From positions 186,001 to 250,000 of the forward strand of contig JARKPU010000058.1 in NCBI GenBank assembly GCA_029975055.1: a stretch of DNA of 64,000 nt, in the 5' to 3' direction. A program made the position numbers and the translations under genes. Positions 1-8,424 of the stretch are shown one piece after another. The notes below the pieces were generated by a model. It was not told the DNA's origin and made no database searches. It saw nothing but the letters and a program-made list of their open reading frames with translations. Position 1 is the first letter of the stretch. Every line of letters starts with the position of its first letter. The stretch comes from Anaerolinea sp. (GTDB lineage Bacteria > Chloroflexota > Anaerolineae > Anaerolineales > Anaerolineaceae).

Positions 1-189
1 AAAGTGATCGACCCGACCGGGTCGGGCGACGCGCTGACGGCGACGGTGTTGTTTGGGCTGGTGAACGACATCCCGCTCGATGAAGCCGTGCGCCTTGGGG
101 TGACGGCGGCCTCGTTGGTGCTGCGCCACCGCGGCACGGTGTGGCCCGAGCTGTCGCTCGAACGGCTGTATGACGAATTGGTGGCTTGA
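1..189 (+). CDS. psuK: PfkB-family kinase, C-terminal end (probable pseudouridine kinase)
   Basis: Only the last 62 codons are in the window; the reading frame is open from base 1, so the gene starts upstream. The fragment begins KVIDPTGSGDALTA. This is the PfkB/ribokinase signature 2, with the anion-hole glycines and the catalytic Asp of the TGSGDA motif, followed by the usual terminal helices. PfkB kinases phosphorylate sugars or nucleosides at a 5' or 6' hydroxyl. The stop is one base before the start of psuG, and PsuK and PsuG act consecutively (pseudouridine to pseudouridine 5'-phosphate to uracil and ribose 5-phosphate). Pseudouridine is therefore the likely substrate; the fragment alone cannot prove it. 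Confidence 0.7.
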   Translation, partial: KVIDPTGSGDALTATVLFGLVNDIPLDEAVRLGVTAASLVLRHRGTVWPELSLERLYDELVA

Positions 190-190
190 A

Positions 191-1123
191 ATGAAAGACC
201 GCCTCCCTTCCATGATCCGTTACTCTGCCGAAGTATCGCGGGCCCGGCTGATGAACCTGCCGCTGCTGGCGCTCGAGTCAGCGGTCATCACCCACGGGCT
301 GCCGCGGCCTGAGAATCTACGCCTGGCTGAGGCGCTGGAGGAAGAGGCGCGCCGCGTGGGCGTCACCCCGGCGACGGTGGCGGTTCTAGACGGGAAGCTC
401 TGCATTGGCCTGAGCCGCGATGACCTGCGGCGGCTGGCCGAACAGCCGGTGGAGCGCAAGATCAGCCGAAGGGATCTTGGCATCGCCCTGGCGAAGGGAT
501 ACAGCGGCGGGACGACCGTCGCCGGCACGTTGATCGCAGCCGGTCTGGCGGGCATTCAGACCTTTGCCACCGGCGGGATCGGCGGCGTGCATCGCGGCGC
601 GCCGCAGGATGTTTCGGCAGACCTGCCGGAACTGGCGCGCCAGCCGGTGGTGGTGGTATGCGCCGGGGCCAAGGCGATCCTCGACCTGCCCGCCACGCTG
701 GAATATCTCGAGACGTGGGGCGTGCCCGTCTTGGGGTACCGAACGGATGAATTCCCTGCCTTCTATGCCCGCCGGAGCGGCCTGCCGGTGGATGCACGGG
801 TGGAATCGGCCGAAGAGGTGGTGGAGATTGCCACCCGTCATTGGGAGATGGGCCTGCGCAGCGCGGTGCTCGTCGTCCAGCCCCCGCCCGCAGAGGCGGC
901 CCTGGACGAAGCCGAACTGGAGCGTGTGATCGGCCTCGCGCTGGAAGATGCGCGCCGTGAGGGCATCCACGGCGCGGCGACGACTCCGTTCTTGTTGGAG
1001 CGCGTGAGCCGTTTGAGCGGGGGAGAAAGCCTGCGCGCCAACCTGGCGCTGCTGCGCAACAACGCCCGCCTGGGCGCGGCCATCGCGCATGCGTTTTCGA
1101 TGCGCAAGGCGAAAGCGATCTGA
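191..1123 (+). CDS. psuG: Pseudouridine-5'-phosphate glycosidase
   Basis: Cleaves the C-C glycosidic bond of pseudouridine 5'-phosphate to uracil and ribose 5-phosphate, in the cytoplasm. The 310-residue product aligns along its whole length with E. coli PsuG as I know it. It has ALESAVITHG with the conserved Glu, KISRRDL with the first active-site Lys, FATGGIGGVHRGA, AGAKAILDL with the Schiff-base Lys, and the C-terminal TPFLLERV and NNARLGA blocks. ATG 191 is chosen because a GGTGG lies 7 bases upstream; ATG 170 and ATG 212 are in frame but lack such a site. It follows the kinase stop by one base, so translation is probably coupled. It ends just before a convergent gene. Confidence 0.95.
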   Translation: MKDRLPSMIRYSAEVSRARLMNLPLLALESAVITHGLPRPENLRLAEALEEEARRVGVTPATVAVLDGKLCIGLSRDDLRRLAEQPVERKISRRDLGIALAKGYSGGTTVAGTLIAAGLAGIQTFATGGIGGVHRGAPQDVSADLPELARQPVVVVCAGAKAILDLPATLEYLETWGVPVLGYRTDEFPAFYARRSGLPVDARVESAEEVVEIATRHWEMGLRSAVLVVQPPPAEAALDEAELERVIGLALEDARREGIHGAATTPFLLERVSRLSGGESLRANLALLRNNARLGAAIAHAFSMRKAKAI

Positions 1124-1139
1124 AAGGGCCGCCCGCGGC

Positions 1140-2090
1140 TTAAGGCGGCGGCGAGGTGAGCGTGGGCCGGCGCGTATCGGTGGGGCGGCGCGTGTTGGTG
1201 GGCGTTGGCGTGAGCGTGATGGTCGGCGTGGGCGAGGGTGTGAAGGTGGGCGGCGGCGTCGGTGATGGGACGGTGGGGGTGGGGCCTTCGGTGGGCGAAG
1301 GGATGGGCGTGCGCGTGGGGGTGACCGTGGGGGCCAGGGTGGGCGCCTCGCCGGTGACGGTGAAGCGCGCCGAGTTCTTCCATTCGGTTCCGCTGAAGAT
1401 TTGCACCTCATACTCGCCGGGCTGCCAGCCGTCCACCGGGTTGGCGCACTCCGTGTAACCGAACCCGCCGGTGCCGCCGTTCCAGGGGATCGTCTCGAAG
1501 CAGACCAGGTCTGCGCCGCGGTACCACAGCGCGCTCCACTGCGCGCCGACGGTCATCAGGTCGTAGCTGAAAACCCCATACAGCTTCGTGATCGGATTGG
1601 CAAATTCCACCGCCGGGTCAACCGGCTGGTAATTCTTATCCAGCTGCCTGGCGAACTGCAGCGGGCTGAAGACGGCATCGGGGTTGGGGGTGATGGTCGA
1701 AGAGAATTGCGTGGCGACCACCTGCGGGAGCGAAGGCGTGTTGGTGATCGACGGCGTCTCGGTGATGGTGGGGGTGAGGGTGATGGTGGGCGTCAGCGTG
1801 ATGGTGGGGGTGAGGGTGATGGTAGGCGTGTTGGTGGGGGTGGGCGATGGAGGAAAGAAGCGGTAAACCACCGGCTCGGCCACCCGGTTGATCGCCACTG
1901 CCAGGGCGAGCAGGAAGACGAACACGGCGACCAGCCTCCACCCGCGGGCCAGCCGCTCGCGCCGTTTGCGAAAGTAATTCAACCTCTGCCCAGACCGGAT
2001 GGCCTGGATGCCGGAAAGCAGGGAGATGAGCCCGGCCAGCACAGCCAGAATTGTGGCGACGAGGATGCCGGTCTTGATGTCGAGATTCAT
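1140..2090 (-). CDS. Thr/Pro-rich membrane-anchored surface protein
   Basis: A 316-residue protein. An N-terminal membrane helix (about residues 7-30) is followed by a basic stretch (FRKRRERLARGWR) and a second helix (about 50-68), so the rest is probably extracytoplasmic. Residues 80-120 are a TPTIT/TLTP repeat and about 250-316 a second TPTPT tail. Between them is a roughly 120-residue domain with LWYRG, PWNGGTGGFGYTECANP and GEYEVQIFSG, which looks like a small beta-sandwich of the kind used in surface display. Such Thr/Pro linkers are very common in Anaerolineae exported proteins. It is convergent with psuG and divergent from the PfkB gene. Function is unknown. Confidence 0.75.
   Translation of the reverse strand: MNLDIKTGILVATILAVLAGLISLLSGIQAIRSGQRLNYFRKRRERLARGWRLVAVFVFLLALAVAINRVAEPVVYRFFPPSPTPTNTPTITLTPTITLTPTITLTPTITETPSITNTPSLPQVVATQFSSTITPNPDAVFSPLQFARQLDKNYQPVDPAVEFANPITKLYGVFSYDLMTVGAQWSALWYRGADLVCFETIPWNGGTGGFGYTECANPVDGWQPGEYEVQIFSGTEWKNSARFTVTGEAPTLAPTVTPTRTPIPSPTEGPTPTVPSPTPPPTFTPSPTPTITLTPTPTNTRRPTDTRRPTLTSPPP
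1762..1833. repeat. 18-bp tandem repeat, 4 units
   Basis: Four consecutive 18-bp units, each beginning GTGATGGT, start at 1762, 1780, 1798 and 1816. On the minus strand they encode the TITLTP repeat of the surface protein. Units 1 and 3 are identical, which suggests recent duplication. A looser version of the same repeat lies around 1190-1250. Confidence 0.85.
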
Positions 2091-2098
2091 CGCGATCC

Positions 2099-2104
2099 AT
2101 TATA
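2099..2104 (-). promoter_or_regulatory. -10 box (leaderless type) of the surface-protein gene
   Basis: TATAAT on the minus strand, 8 bases before the ATG at 2090, with no room for a ribosome binding site. Transcription would start 1-2 bases before or at the ATG. Confidence 0.6.
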
Positions 2105-2129
2105 GCACGGCTGCTTTTTCATCCTGATC

Positions 2130-2135
2130 TATAAT
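2130..2135 (+). promoter_or_regulatory. -10 box of the PfkB kinase gene
   Basis: Perfect TATAAT 30 bases before the ATG at 2166; TGGAGG at 2155-2160 is the ribosome binding site. No good -35 box is seen. Confidence 0.55.
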
Positions 2136-2165
2136 TGTAGGCGCTCATCTTACCTGGAGGCCGGC

Positions 2166-3356
2166 ATGACCGAATGCTGCGCGGTTGTGGTGGGGCATAT
2201 CTGCCTGGATTTTATCCCTACGATAGAGCATGTGCCGGAAGGGAAACTCGCGACGCTGCTCAAGCCGGGTCATCTTCTGCTGACCGGGCCGGCGGCCTTC
2301 AACACGGGCGGGCCCGTCTCGAACACGGGGCTGGCGCTGCACCTGCTCGGCATCGATACGCGGTTGATCGCCAAGGTGGGCGACGACCCGCTGGGGGGGA
2401 TCGTGCGAGGCATCGTCGAGGGCTATGGCGCGGAACTATCGAAGGGCCTGGTGGTGGACCCGGCCTCTCCAACCTCGTATTCGGTCATCCTCTCGGCCCC
2501 TGGCATGGACCGCATCTTTTTGCACTGCCCGGGCGCCAACGATACGTTCGGCGTCGAAGATGTGGATTTCGACCTTGTCGCACGGGCGCGCCTGATGCAT
2601 TTTGGCTACCCGCCGGTGATGCGCCGCATGTACAGCCAGGGCGGCCGCGAGCTGGTCGAGTTGTTCCGGCGCGCCAAGGCGACGGGGGTGACCACCTCGC
2701 TGGACATGACCTACCCCGACCCTGATTCAGACGGCGGCAAGGCCGATTGGCGGGCTATCTTGAGCGATTTGCTGCCCTATGTGGATGTCTTCCTGCCCAG
2801 TTTCGATGAGCTGCTCTTTATGCTGCGGCGCGAGGAATGCGACCGGCTGCGCAGCTCTCTTCCAGCCGGAGACCTGACGCCCGCGGTGGATGCCCGCCGG
2901 CTGGGAGAGCTGGCTTCGGAGCTGCTGGCGATGGGCACCCGACTGGTGGTGATCAAAGCAGGCAGCCGCGGCCTTTACCTGCGCACCGCCGGGTTGGAGT
3001 CCCTCCGGCAGATGGGCAGGGCGGCGCCGCAGGATGCGGCGCAGTGGGCCGGGCGCGAGATGTGGTCGGCGTGCTTTCAGGTGCAGGTGGTGGGCACGAC
3101 CGGCGCCGGCGATGCGACCATCGCCGGGTTCTTGAGCGCATTGCTGCGCGGGCTTGGGCCTGAAGACGCGCTGACGGCAGCCGTGGGGGTGGGCGCCTGC
3201 AATGTGGAAGCCGCAGACGCCCTCTCAGGGCTGCGCACCTGGGAAGAAACCCAAGCGCGCATCGCCGCGGGCTGGCGCCGCCACACTATGCGCGTGGATG
3301 CGCCGGGCTGGAGCGAGATCCGCGAGGGCATGTGGGAGCGCCGCGCGGCTTCCTGA
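2166..3356 (+). CDS. PfkB-family carbohydrate or nucleoside kinase
   Basis: A 396-residue cytoplasmic kinase of the ribokinase fold. The N-terminal strand VVVGHICLDF is followed by the substrate-binding GGPVSNTGLALHLLG (signature 1). The middle has GDDPLGGIV and TSLDMTYPDPDSD. The C-terminal VVGTTGAGDATIAGFL is signature 2, with the catalytic Asp and anion hole. It is longer than typical (about 300-330) because of an insertion around residues 215-300. The substrate cannot be read from the sequence. It has its own promoter and a good TGGAGG site, and no obvious operon partner downstream. Confidence 0.85.
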   Translation: MTECCAVVVGHICLDFIPTIEHVPEGKLATLLKPGHLLLTGPAAFNTGGPVSNTGLALHLLGIDTRLIAKVGDDPLGGIVRGIVEGYGAELSKGLVVDPASPTSYSVILSAPGMDRIFLHCPGANDTFGVEDVDFDLVARARLMHFGYPPVMRRMYSQGGRELVELFRRAKATGVTTSLDMTYPDPDSDGGKADWRAILSDLLPYVDVFLPSFDELLFMLRREECDRLRSSLPAGDLTPAVDARRLGELASELLAMGTRLVVIKAGSRGLYLRTAGLESLRQMGRAAPQDAAQWAGREMWSACFQVQVVGTTGAGDATIAGFLSALLRGLGPEDALTAAVGVGACNVEAADALSGLRTWEETQARIAAGWRRHTMRVDAPGWSEIREGMWERRAAS

Positions 3357-3402
3357 GCTTGAAACTTACAGCCTTGATAGGCTCAACCTGGAAAGATAGG
3401 CA

Positions 3403-3408
3403 TATAAT
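3403..3408 (+). promoter_or_regulatory. -10 box of the pentapeptide-repeat gene
   Basis: Perfect TATAAT. The nearest -35-like TTGATA (3374-3379) is 23 bases upstream, too far for a normal spacer. AGGAG at 3425-3429 serves the ATG at 3438. Confidence 0.55.
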
Positions 3409-3437
3409 ACAGACATAGCTTTTCAGGAGCAGCAAGC

Positions 3438-3917
3438 ATGGCCGAATTCTCACGTTATGAAATCTATATCCTCCTCAACCAGCCCAAGCCGCTCTGGCTG
3501 AGCCACATCGACCTGAGCGGGATGGACCTGCGCGGGGTGCTGCTGAACGGCGCCACGTTGATCGGCTCGAACCTGAGCGGGGTGGATTTGCGCGGCGCGA
3601 CGATGGTGGACGTGAACCTGGGCGGGGCGAACCTGCGCGGTGCGGTGCTCATCGGCGCCGACCTGCGCCGCGCCCACATGCGCGGCTGCGACCTGCGCGG
3701 GGCGGATATGCGCGAGGCCAACCTGGCAGAAGCCGACCTTTCGGAGGCCAACCTGGCCAATGCGAACCTGATCGACGCCAACCTGGGCGCCGTGGACCTG
3801 ACCAACGCCAACCTCACCGATGCCGACCTCACCGGCACCAACGCGCCCGATCACAAGCTCCTGCGGGCGAAATCTCTCACCGGGGCGATCATGCCGGATG
3901 GCACGCGGCACGACTAG
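3438..3917 (+). CDS. Pentapeptide-repeat protein
   Basis: A 159-residue protein made almost entirely of A(D/N)LXX pentapeptides from about residue 20 to 145 (for example GVDLRGATMVDVNLGGANL). These fold as a right-handed quadrilateral beta helix. There is no signal peptide, so it is probably cytoplasmic. The family includes DNA-mimicking gyrase protectors such as MfpA and Qnr as well as many proteins of unknown role, and the sequence does not decide between them. It is monocistronic, with its own -10 box and a strong terminator. Confidence 0.85.
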   Translation: MAEFSRYEIYILLNQPKPLWLSHIDLSGMDLRGVLLNGATLIGSNLSGVDLRGATMVDVNLGGANLRGAVLIGADLRRAHMRGCDLRGADMREANLAEADLSEANLANANLIDANLGAVDLTNANLTDADLTGTNAPDHKLLRAKSLTGAIMPDGTRHD

Positions 3918-3935
3918 ACGGTTCAGGCCTGTCAG

Positions 3936-3964
3936 GCCGGGGAGCAAATCCCCGGCTTTTTTTT
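3936..3964 (+). terminator. Rho-independent terminator
   Basis: 8-bp stem GCCGGGGA/TCCCCGGC (3936-3943, 3949-3956), loop GCAAA, then eight T. It ends the pentapeptide-repeat transcript. Confidence 0.9.
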
Positions 3965-4070
3965 ATTTTGCTTGACGATACGTATCTTTGAAAACAAACA
4001 ACGCGGCTGCATCCGGCAGATTCGCTTCCACAGCCGGTGGAATCCGGCCAGCTGATCGCTCCATTCCCTG

Positions 4071-4076
4071 TATAAT
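4071..4076 (+). promoter_or_regulatory. -10 box of the ATPase-GAF-PP2C gene
   Basis: Perfect TATAAT about 70 bases before the preferred TTG start at 4148; no clear -35 box. Confidence 0.45.
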
Positions 4077-4147
4077 TCCGGTATCCGCATGGCAAACACA
4101 ACCGGCGGGCCGTGAGATCGGCCTCGCACAGGGAGAATGGAAACGCG

Positions 4148-6403
4148 TTGCTTGGGCTGAAAGATTTCATCCACATGCCGCAGGTGGACCGGCTGGTTGA
4201 GCGGCTGGTGCACGATACCCCGGGGATTGTCCTGGTGGCGGGCCTGGAGCCGCGCCGCCTGCAGGCGGAGGAAGAAGAGCCTCCGCGCCTGCTTTCGAGC
4301 GGAAAAATGGCCATTCTGCGCATCTTGATGCGCGAAATCCTCGAGGCGCACCCGCGCGAGCATTGCATTGTGTTCGCCGAGAACCACGAGGCGTTTCGCA
4401 TCCCGCGCGGAATGCATTCGCGCGTCGAGGTGTTCCAGCCCAGGCAGGGAGAGCTGCGCTCCAAATGGATGCACGAGGCCATCCGCCGCCGGCCGGGGCT
4501 GCTGGTGCTGGAGGAACTCAATGCAGAGACGGCACCGGGTGCGCTCGAAGCCGCGGGCAAGGGTATCCGCGTGCTCTCGCAGGTGGATACGATCTTCCGC
4601 GGCGCGGGCGTGGCGCAGTTCCTCACCACGCTGGGGGTGGCCCGCGAGCAGATGAGCCCGCTCAGCTGGATCATCTCGGTGATGCGCCAGCCGGTGCTCT
4701 GCCCGGCCTGCAAGCAGCCGGTGATAGCCGATGCTTCTTTGCTCGAGCGGCTGGGGCTGCCGGCCTCGAACCTGGGAATGACGCTTTACCGGCCATCCAG
4801 CTGCGAACAGTGCAAAGGCACCGGGCGGCACGGCGATGTGATGGTCTTCGATGTGTTCAAGGCCGATCCCTTGGGCGGCGACCTGTTTTCGCAGCCCAGC
4901 CTGCTCTCGGCGCGGGAATACCTGGCTTACCTGGCGGCGCAGGGGCAGCTCGCGCCGGAGGACGCCCTGGAACTGGACGCGAACCTGCTGCGCGAGACCT
5001 ATTCGATGCTGGTGAGCGAAGAAAAAGCCCTGCTCGAGGCCAATAACGCCCTGCAGCGAAAAGTCCTCGAGCTGGAGGTCTCGAACCGCATTCTCGTGCA
5101 GCGCACCGAAGCGATGATCTCCTTCCAGGAAATCGGCCAGACGCTGATCAATTCGGCCAGCCTGGTGGATGTGGCCCGGCGGGTCTGCCGTTACACGCGC
5201 GACCTGTGCGGGGCCGACCGCGTCGCGGTGTACTTCCAGCGCTCTGAAATCAGCCTGGAAGTGCTGGCCTGCAGCGGGTGGGAAAGAGGCGATGGAAAGG
5301 TCGATTCGGAGCTGCTGCCGTCGGCGCCCGCGAACAACGGAATGCGCCTCTACCTGGGCCTACCGCCGGGGGTTTCGGCGGTGAAGGAGCAGCCGGTGAT
5401 CCGGGCGGGGTTCCACATTCCACTGGTGGTGGAAAAGCGCACCGTGGGCCACATGGTGGTGCAGGCCACCGCGAAATCGGCCTTCAGCCCGGCCGAGGTC
5501 ACCATGCTGCGCACCTTCGCCAACCAGGCCGCGCTGGCTATGCAGCGCGCCGACCTGGTGGACCAGCTCCGCGCGAAGATCGCCGAGCTGGAAGCTGCGC
5601 AGGCCGAGCTGGTGACGAAAGAGCGCATCGAGCACGAGCTCGACCTTGCGCGCCAGGTGCAGCAAAGCGTGCTGCCGCGCAACTTCCCCGAAATCGAGGG
5701 GTTTGAATTCGCCGCGCTCAACCTGCCCGCGCGCCAGGTGGGGGGCGATTTCTATGATGTGATCCAGATCGACGATGAGCATTTCGGGCTGGTGGTGGCG
5801 GATGTCTCCGATAAGGGCATGCCGGCTGCGTTGTATATGGCGCTTTCACGCAGCCTGATCCTTGCCGAAGGGCACCGCTCGCTCTCGCCGCGGCAGGTGT
5901 TGGAGAACGTCAACCGCCTGTTGATGGAACTGGGCGAGCCGGGCATGTTCGTCACGGCTTTCTATGCCGTGGTGAACCGTATAAACCGCCGGATGGTGTA
6001 CACGCGCGCCGGGCATGACCGGCCGGTGATCTTGCGCGGCGGTGAACTGCTCCAGCTGGGAGGGCAGGGCATGGCGCTCGGTGTAATGACCGGAGAACCG
6101 TTCCTGCTGGCCGAGGAAGAAATTCAACTGCAAGAAGGCGACCGGCTGATGCTCTTCAGCGACGGCCTGGTGGATGCCCAGGCGCCGGATGGATCGCGCT
6201 ACCGGCTCGAACGGCTGCACAGCTTCTGGCAGCGCCTGCCGCCCATCGCGGTGAAGGACATGTGCTCGCTGACCTTTGAAGTGCTGGCGGGCTTCCAGGA
6301 AGGCGCCGAGCAGAGCGACGACATGACCCTCCTGGCAGTTGGGGTAGCGCCAAGCATTGGCCGAGATGATCAGCGTTCCAGGCGGGGCGCTGAAGCCCTG
6401 TAG
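4148..6403 (+). CDS. Degenerate PilB/GspE-like ATPase fused to GAF and PP2C (SpoIIE/RsbU) phosphatase
   Basis: A 751-residue fusion. Residues 1-250 follow the C-terminal half of type II secretion/type IV pilus ATPases: PGIVLVAG, a weakened Walker A (SSGKM), RRRPGLLVLEELNA in the Walker B region, and the zinc tetracysteine CPAC (185/188) and CEQC (219/222) followed by KGTGRHGD. A helical segment (about 270-335), a GAF domain (about 335-480) and a coiled coil (480-520) lead to a PP2C-type phosphatase. That domain has the metal-binding Asp motifs GGDFYD (D534), ADVSDKGMPAA, SDGLVDA and QSDDMTL. TTG 4148 is preferred because GGGAGA precedes it; an in-frame GTG lies at 4112. It probably dephosphorylates a STAS antagonist in response to a ligand or to motility machinery; that role is inference. 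Confidence 0.8.
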   Translation: MLGLKDFIHMPQVDRLVERLVHDTPGIVLVAGLEPRRLQAEEEEPPRLLSSGKMAILRILMREILEAHPREHCIVFAENHEAFRIPRGMHSRVEVFQPRQGELRSKWMHEAIRRRPGLLVLEELNAETAPGALEAAGKGIRVLSQVDTIFRGAGVAQFLTTLGVAREQMSPLSWIISVMRQPVLCPACKQPVIADASLLERLGLPASNLGMTLYRPSSCEQCKGTGRHGDVMVFDVFKADPLGGDLFSQPSLLSAREYLAYLAAQGQLAPEDALELDANLLRETYSMLVSEEKALLEANNALQRKVLELEVSNRILVQRTEAMISFQEIGQTLINSASLVDVARRVCRYTRDLCGADRVAVYFQRSEISLEVLACSGWERGDGKVDSELLPSAPANNGMRLYLGLPPGVSAVKEQPVIRAGFHIPLVVEKRTVGHMVVQATAKSAFSPAEVTMLRTFANQAALAMQRADLVDQLRAKIAELEAAQAELVTKERIEHELDLARQVQQSVLPRNFPEIEGFEFAALNLPARQVGGDFYDVIQIDDEHFGLVVADVSDKGMPAALYMALSRSLILAEGHRSLSPRQVLENVNRLLMELGEPGMFVTAFYAVVNRINRRMVYTRAGHDRPVILRGGELLQLGGQGMALGVMTGEPFLLAEEEIQLQEGDRLMLFSDGLVDAQAPDGSRYRLERLHSFWQRLPPIAVKDMCSLTFEVLAGFQEGAEQSDDMTLLAVGVAPSIGRDDQRSRRGAEAL

Positions 6404-6409
6404 TATACT
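6404..6409 (+). promoter_or_regulatory. -10 box of the PAC2 gene
   Basis: TATACT directly after the preceding stop codon, 42 bases before the ATG at 6452. GAGGAGGG lies just before that ATG. Confidence 0.45.
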
Positions 6410-6451
6410 GGTAATGGAACAGGCGGAGGAGTATCCGCCGAGGAGGGTGGC

Positions 6452-7402
6452 ATGGCTGATGCCGTGGAGTTGTTCGATGTTCCGCAAGCGGCCGAAATGT
6501 ATATGCTGGCCGGCTGGCGCCAGTGGGCCGATGCCGGATCGGCATCCTCCGGCCTTCCGGCTTACCTTGCCAGGCGCTCGAAAGCGCGCCTGATCGGCAA
6601 GATCAATCCGGATGGGTTTTACCTGTACCAAATTCCGGGCACGCATGACCTCATCCGGCCGGTGATCAAGTTCGTTGACGGCTACCCCGAATCGCTCGAC
6701 ACGCCCGAGAACAACCTGTATTACTTCGAAAGCAACCATAAGGGGGTTGTCATCCTGGTGGGCGATGAGCCGCACCTGGATGCCGAACGCTATATGCGCT
6801 CGATCCTCGATGTGGCCGCGCGCTTGAAGGTGAAGCGCATCGTCGGGTTTGGCGGTGTGTTCGGGGAATTCCCCTATAACAAAGAACGCGCCATTTCGGG
6901 CAGCTTCAGCCTGCCAGAGATGCGCGATGAGATGAACGCCCTGGCGCTGAACCTAACGAACTACCAGGGCGGCGTGAGCATCGGCTCGTATCTTTGCAAG
7001 CGCGCCGGAGAAGCGGGCGTGGAGTATGTGGGCATGTACGCGATGGTGCCGATTTACGATTTCTCCAGCGTGGCGCAGATCGGCCATACCATCCAGATCG
7101 AAAACGACTACATGGCCTGGCTGGGCTTGATGCGCCGGGTGAATTACATGCTGAAGCTCGATTTCGACCTTGGGCACCTGGCTCAAAAGAGCAGGCAGCT
7201 CCTGGCCAACCTGGAAAAGAAGGTGGCCGAACTGGAAGACATGGCCCCCGAGGCGGGTGTGCGCGAATACTTCGCCCGCCTGGCCGAGGATTTCGAAGAA
7301 ACGCCTTTCATCCCCCTCGACGACGTCTGGGAAGAGAACCTGAGGAAGATTCTTGACAGGATGGATGACGAGGATGAGGAGAATAAGGAAGATAAGGGGT
7401 GA
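6452..7402 (+). CDS. PAC2-family protein
   Basis: A 316-residue cytoplasmic protein of the PAC2 family (proteasome assembly chaperone 2-like), common in actinobacteria, archaea and Chloroflexota. Visible hallmarks are the N-terminal LAGWRQWADAGSASSG, the central VVILVGDEPHLD, VKRIVGFGGVFGEFPYNKE, the conserved GGVSIGSYLCKRAGEAGVEYVGMYAMVP block, and a charged C-terminal tail after a coiled coil (about 245-275). No catalytic residues are known for the family. It has its own promoter, and no proteasome gene is in the window. Confidence 0.85.
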   Translation: MADAVELFDVPQAAEMYMLAGWRQWADAGSASSGLPAYLARRSKARLIGKINPDGFYLYQIPGTHDLIRPVIKFVDGYPESLDTPENNLYYFESNHKGVVILVGDEPHLDAERYMRSILDVAARLKVKRIVGFGGVFGEFPYNKERAISGSFSLPEMRDEMNALALNLTNYQGGVSIGSYLCKRAGEAGVEYVGMYAMVPIYDFSSVAQIGHTIQIENDYMAWLGLMRRVNYMLKLDFDLGHLAQKSRQLLANLEKKVAELEDMAPEAGVREYFARLAEDFEETPFIPLDDVWEENLRKILDRMDDEDEENKEDKG

Positions 7403-7529
7403 GAGATGAGGGATCGGGATTGTGTTTTCCAGGTGAATATCCTTGCTGGAGGACGCGGATGATACCGGTATGACCTGAGGAATCAAGGGGGGCGCTTCGG
7501 TAGAATCAACGGCGGGCCGGGAGGGAAAC

Positions 7530-8363
7530 ATGATCGAATATCCAGAGGCGGTCGTGCTGGCGGGGCAAATGAACCAGGCTCTGAAGGGCAAGGTGATCGA
7601 GAGCGGTTCGCGCGGCAATGCAGAGCATAAATTTGCTTTCTACACGCTCACGGCGCAAGAGTATGTCGAGATCCTGCGCGGGAAAACAATCGGCGAGGCC
7701 AGCGCCTTCGCCAACATGATTATCCTCAAGCTGGAACCGGGTTACGCGCTGGTCTTCGGCGAAGGGGGCGAGCGCATCATCCTCCACGAGGATGAAACCA
7801 GCCTGCCGCCCAAATACCAGTTCTTCCTGCGCTTCACCGATGGCAAGCTGCTCACTGTCACCATCCAGATGTGGGGCTCCCTCCGGTTGCTGCGACAGGA
7901 GGAAGTTTCGGTGGGGAGGAATTTCTACGGCTATGAACAGGTGCCTCCGCTCAGTGAGGCATTCACGCTCGATTACTTCAAGGGCCTGTTCGCCGCGCTG
8001 GACCCGAAGTGTAAAGACGCCATCAAGTTCTTCATGATCAGCAAGCCGGGGGTGTGCGGCCTGGGCAACGGTTACCTGCAGGATGTGCTCTTCCAGGCAC
8101 GCATTCACCCGCGGCGGCGGGCGGTGGATGTGAACCCCGCCGAACAGGCCGCCCTTTACCATGCCGTGCGCGATATCCTCAGCCGGGCCGTGGCCGCGGG
8201 CGGGCGCGACAGCGAACTCGACCTGTTTGGCCGGCCCGGCGGCTTCCATAAAACCCTCGACAGCGCCAGCGCAGGTCGGCCGTGCCCCGTCTGCGCGACG
8301 CCCATCGAGAAGATCCAGTTCCTGGGCGGGGCATCCTACTTCTGCCCGAAATGCCAGGTGTGA
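7530..8363 (+). CDS. Fpg/Nei-like zinc-finger protein lacking the catalytic N-terminal proline
   Basis: A 277-residue member of the formamidopyrimidine-DNA glycosylase/endonuclease VIII fold. It has an N-terminal beta sandwich, an H2TH region with GVCGLGNGYLQDVLFQARIHP, and a C-terminal zinc finger (CPVC and CPKC). The start reads MIEYPEA where active enzymes have MPELPEV. Glu3 is kept but the Pro that acts as nucleophile after Met removal is Ile. The protein may bind damaged DNA without lyase activity, or use another nucleophile. GGAGG lies 6 bases before the ATG and TAGAAT about 30 bases upstream may be its -10 box. Confidence 0.85.
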   Translation: MIEYPEAVVLAGQMNQALKGKVIESGSRGNAEHKFAFYTLTAQEYVEILRGKTIGEASAFANMIILKLEPGYALVFGEGGERIILHEDETSLPPKYQFFLRFTDGKLLTVTIQMWGSLRLLRQEEVSVGRNFYGYEQVPPLSEAFTLDYFKGLFAALDPKCKDAIKFFMISKPGVCGLGNGYLQDVLFQARIHPRRRAVDVNPAEQAALYHAVRDILSRAVAAGGRDSELDLFGRPGGFHKTLDSASAGRPCPVCATPIEKIQFLGGASYFCPKCQV

Positions 8364-8389
8364 GGCGGCCAAATAGAGTAGTTTGTTGA

Positions 8390-8418
8390 TTGACATCGTC
8401 ATAATCCATTCCTATAAT
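8390..8418 (+). promoter_or_regulatory. Consensus sigma-70 promoter of the amylase gene
   Basis: TTGACA (8390-8395), 17-bp spacer, TATAAT (8413-8418): a perfect match in both boxes. The predicted start of transcription is near 8425. Confidence 0.9.
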
Positions 8419-8424
8419 AAGGAT

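Noticed and set aside
1140..2110. Plus-strand Val/Gly-rich frames opposite the Thr/Pro-rich gene
   Set aside because: They mirror the repeat DNA; the minus-strand product has membrane helices and a structured domain.
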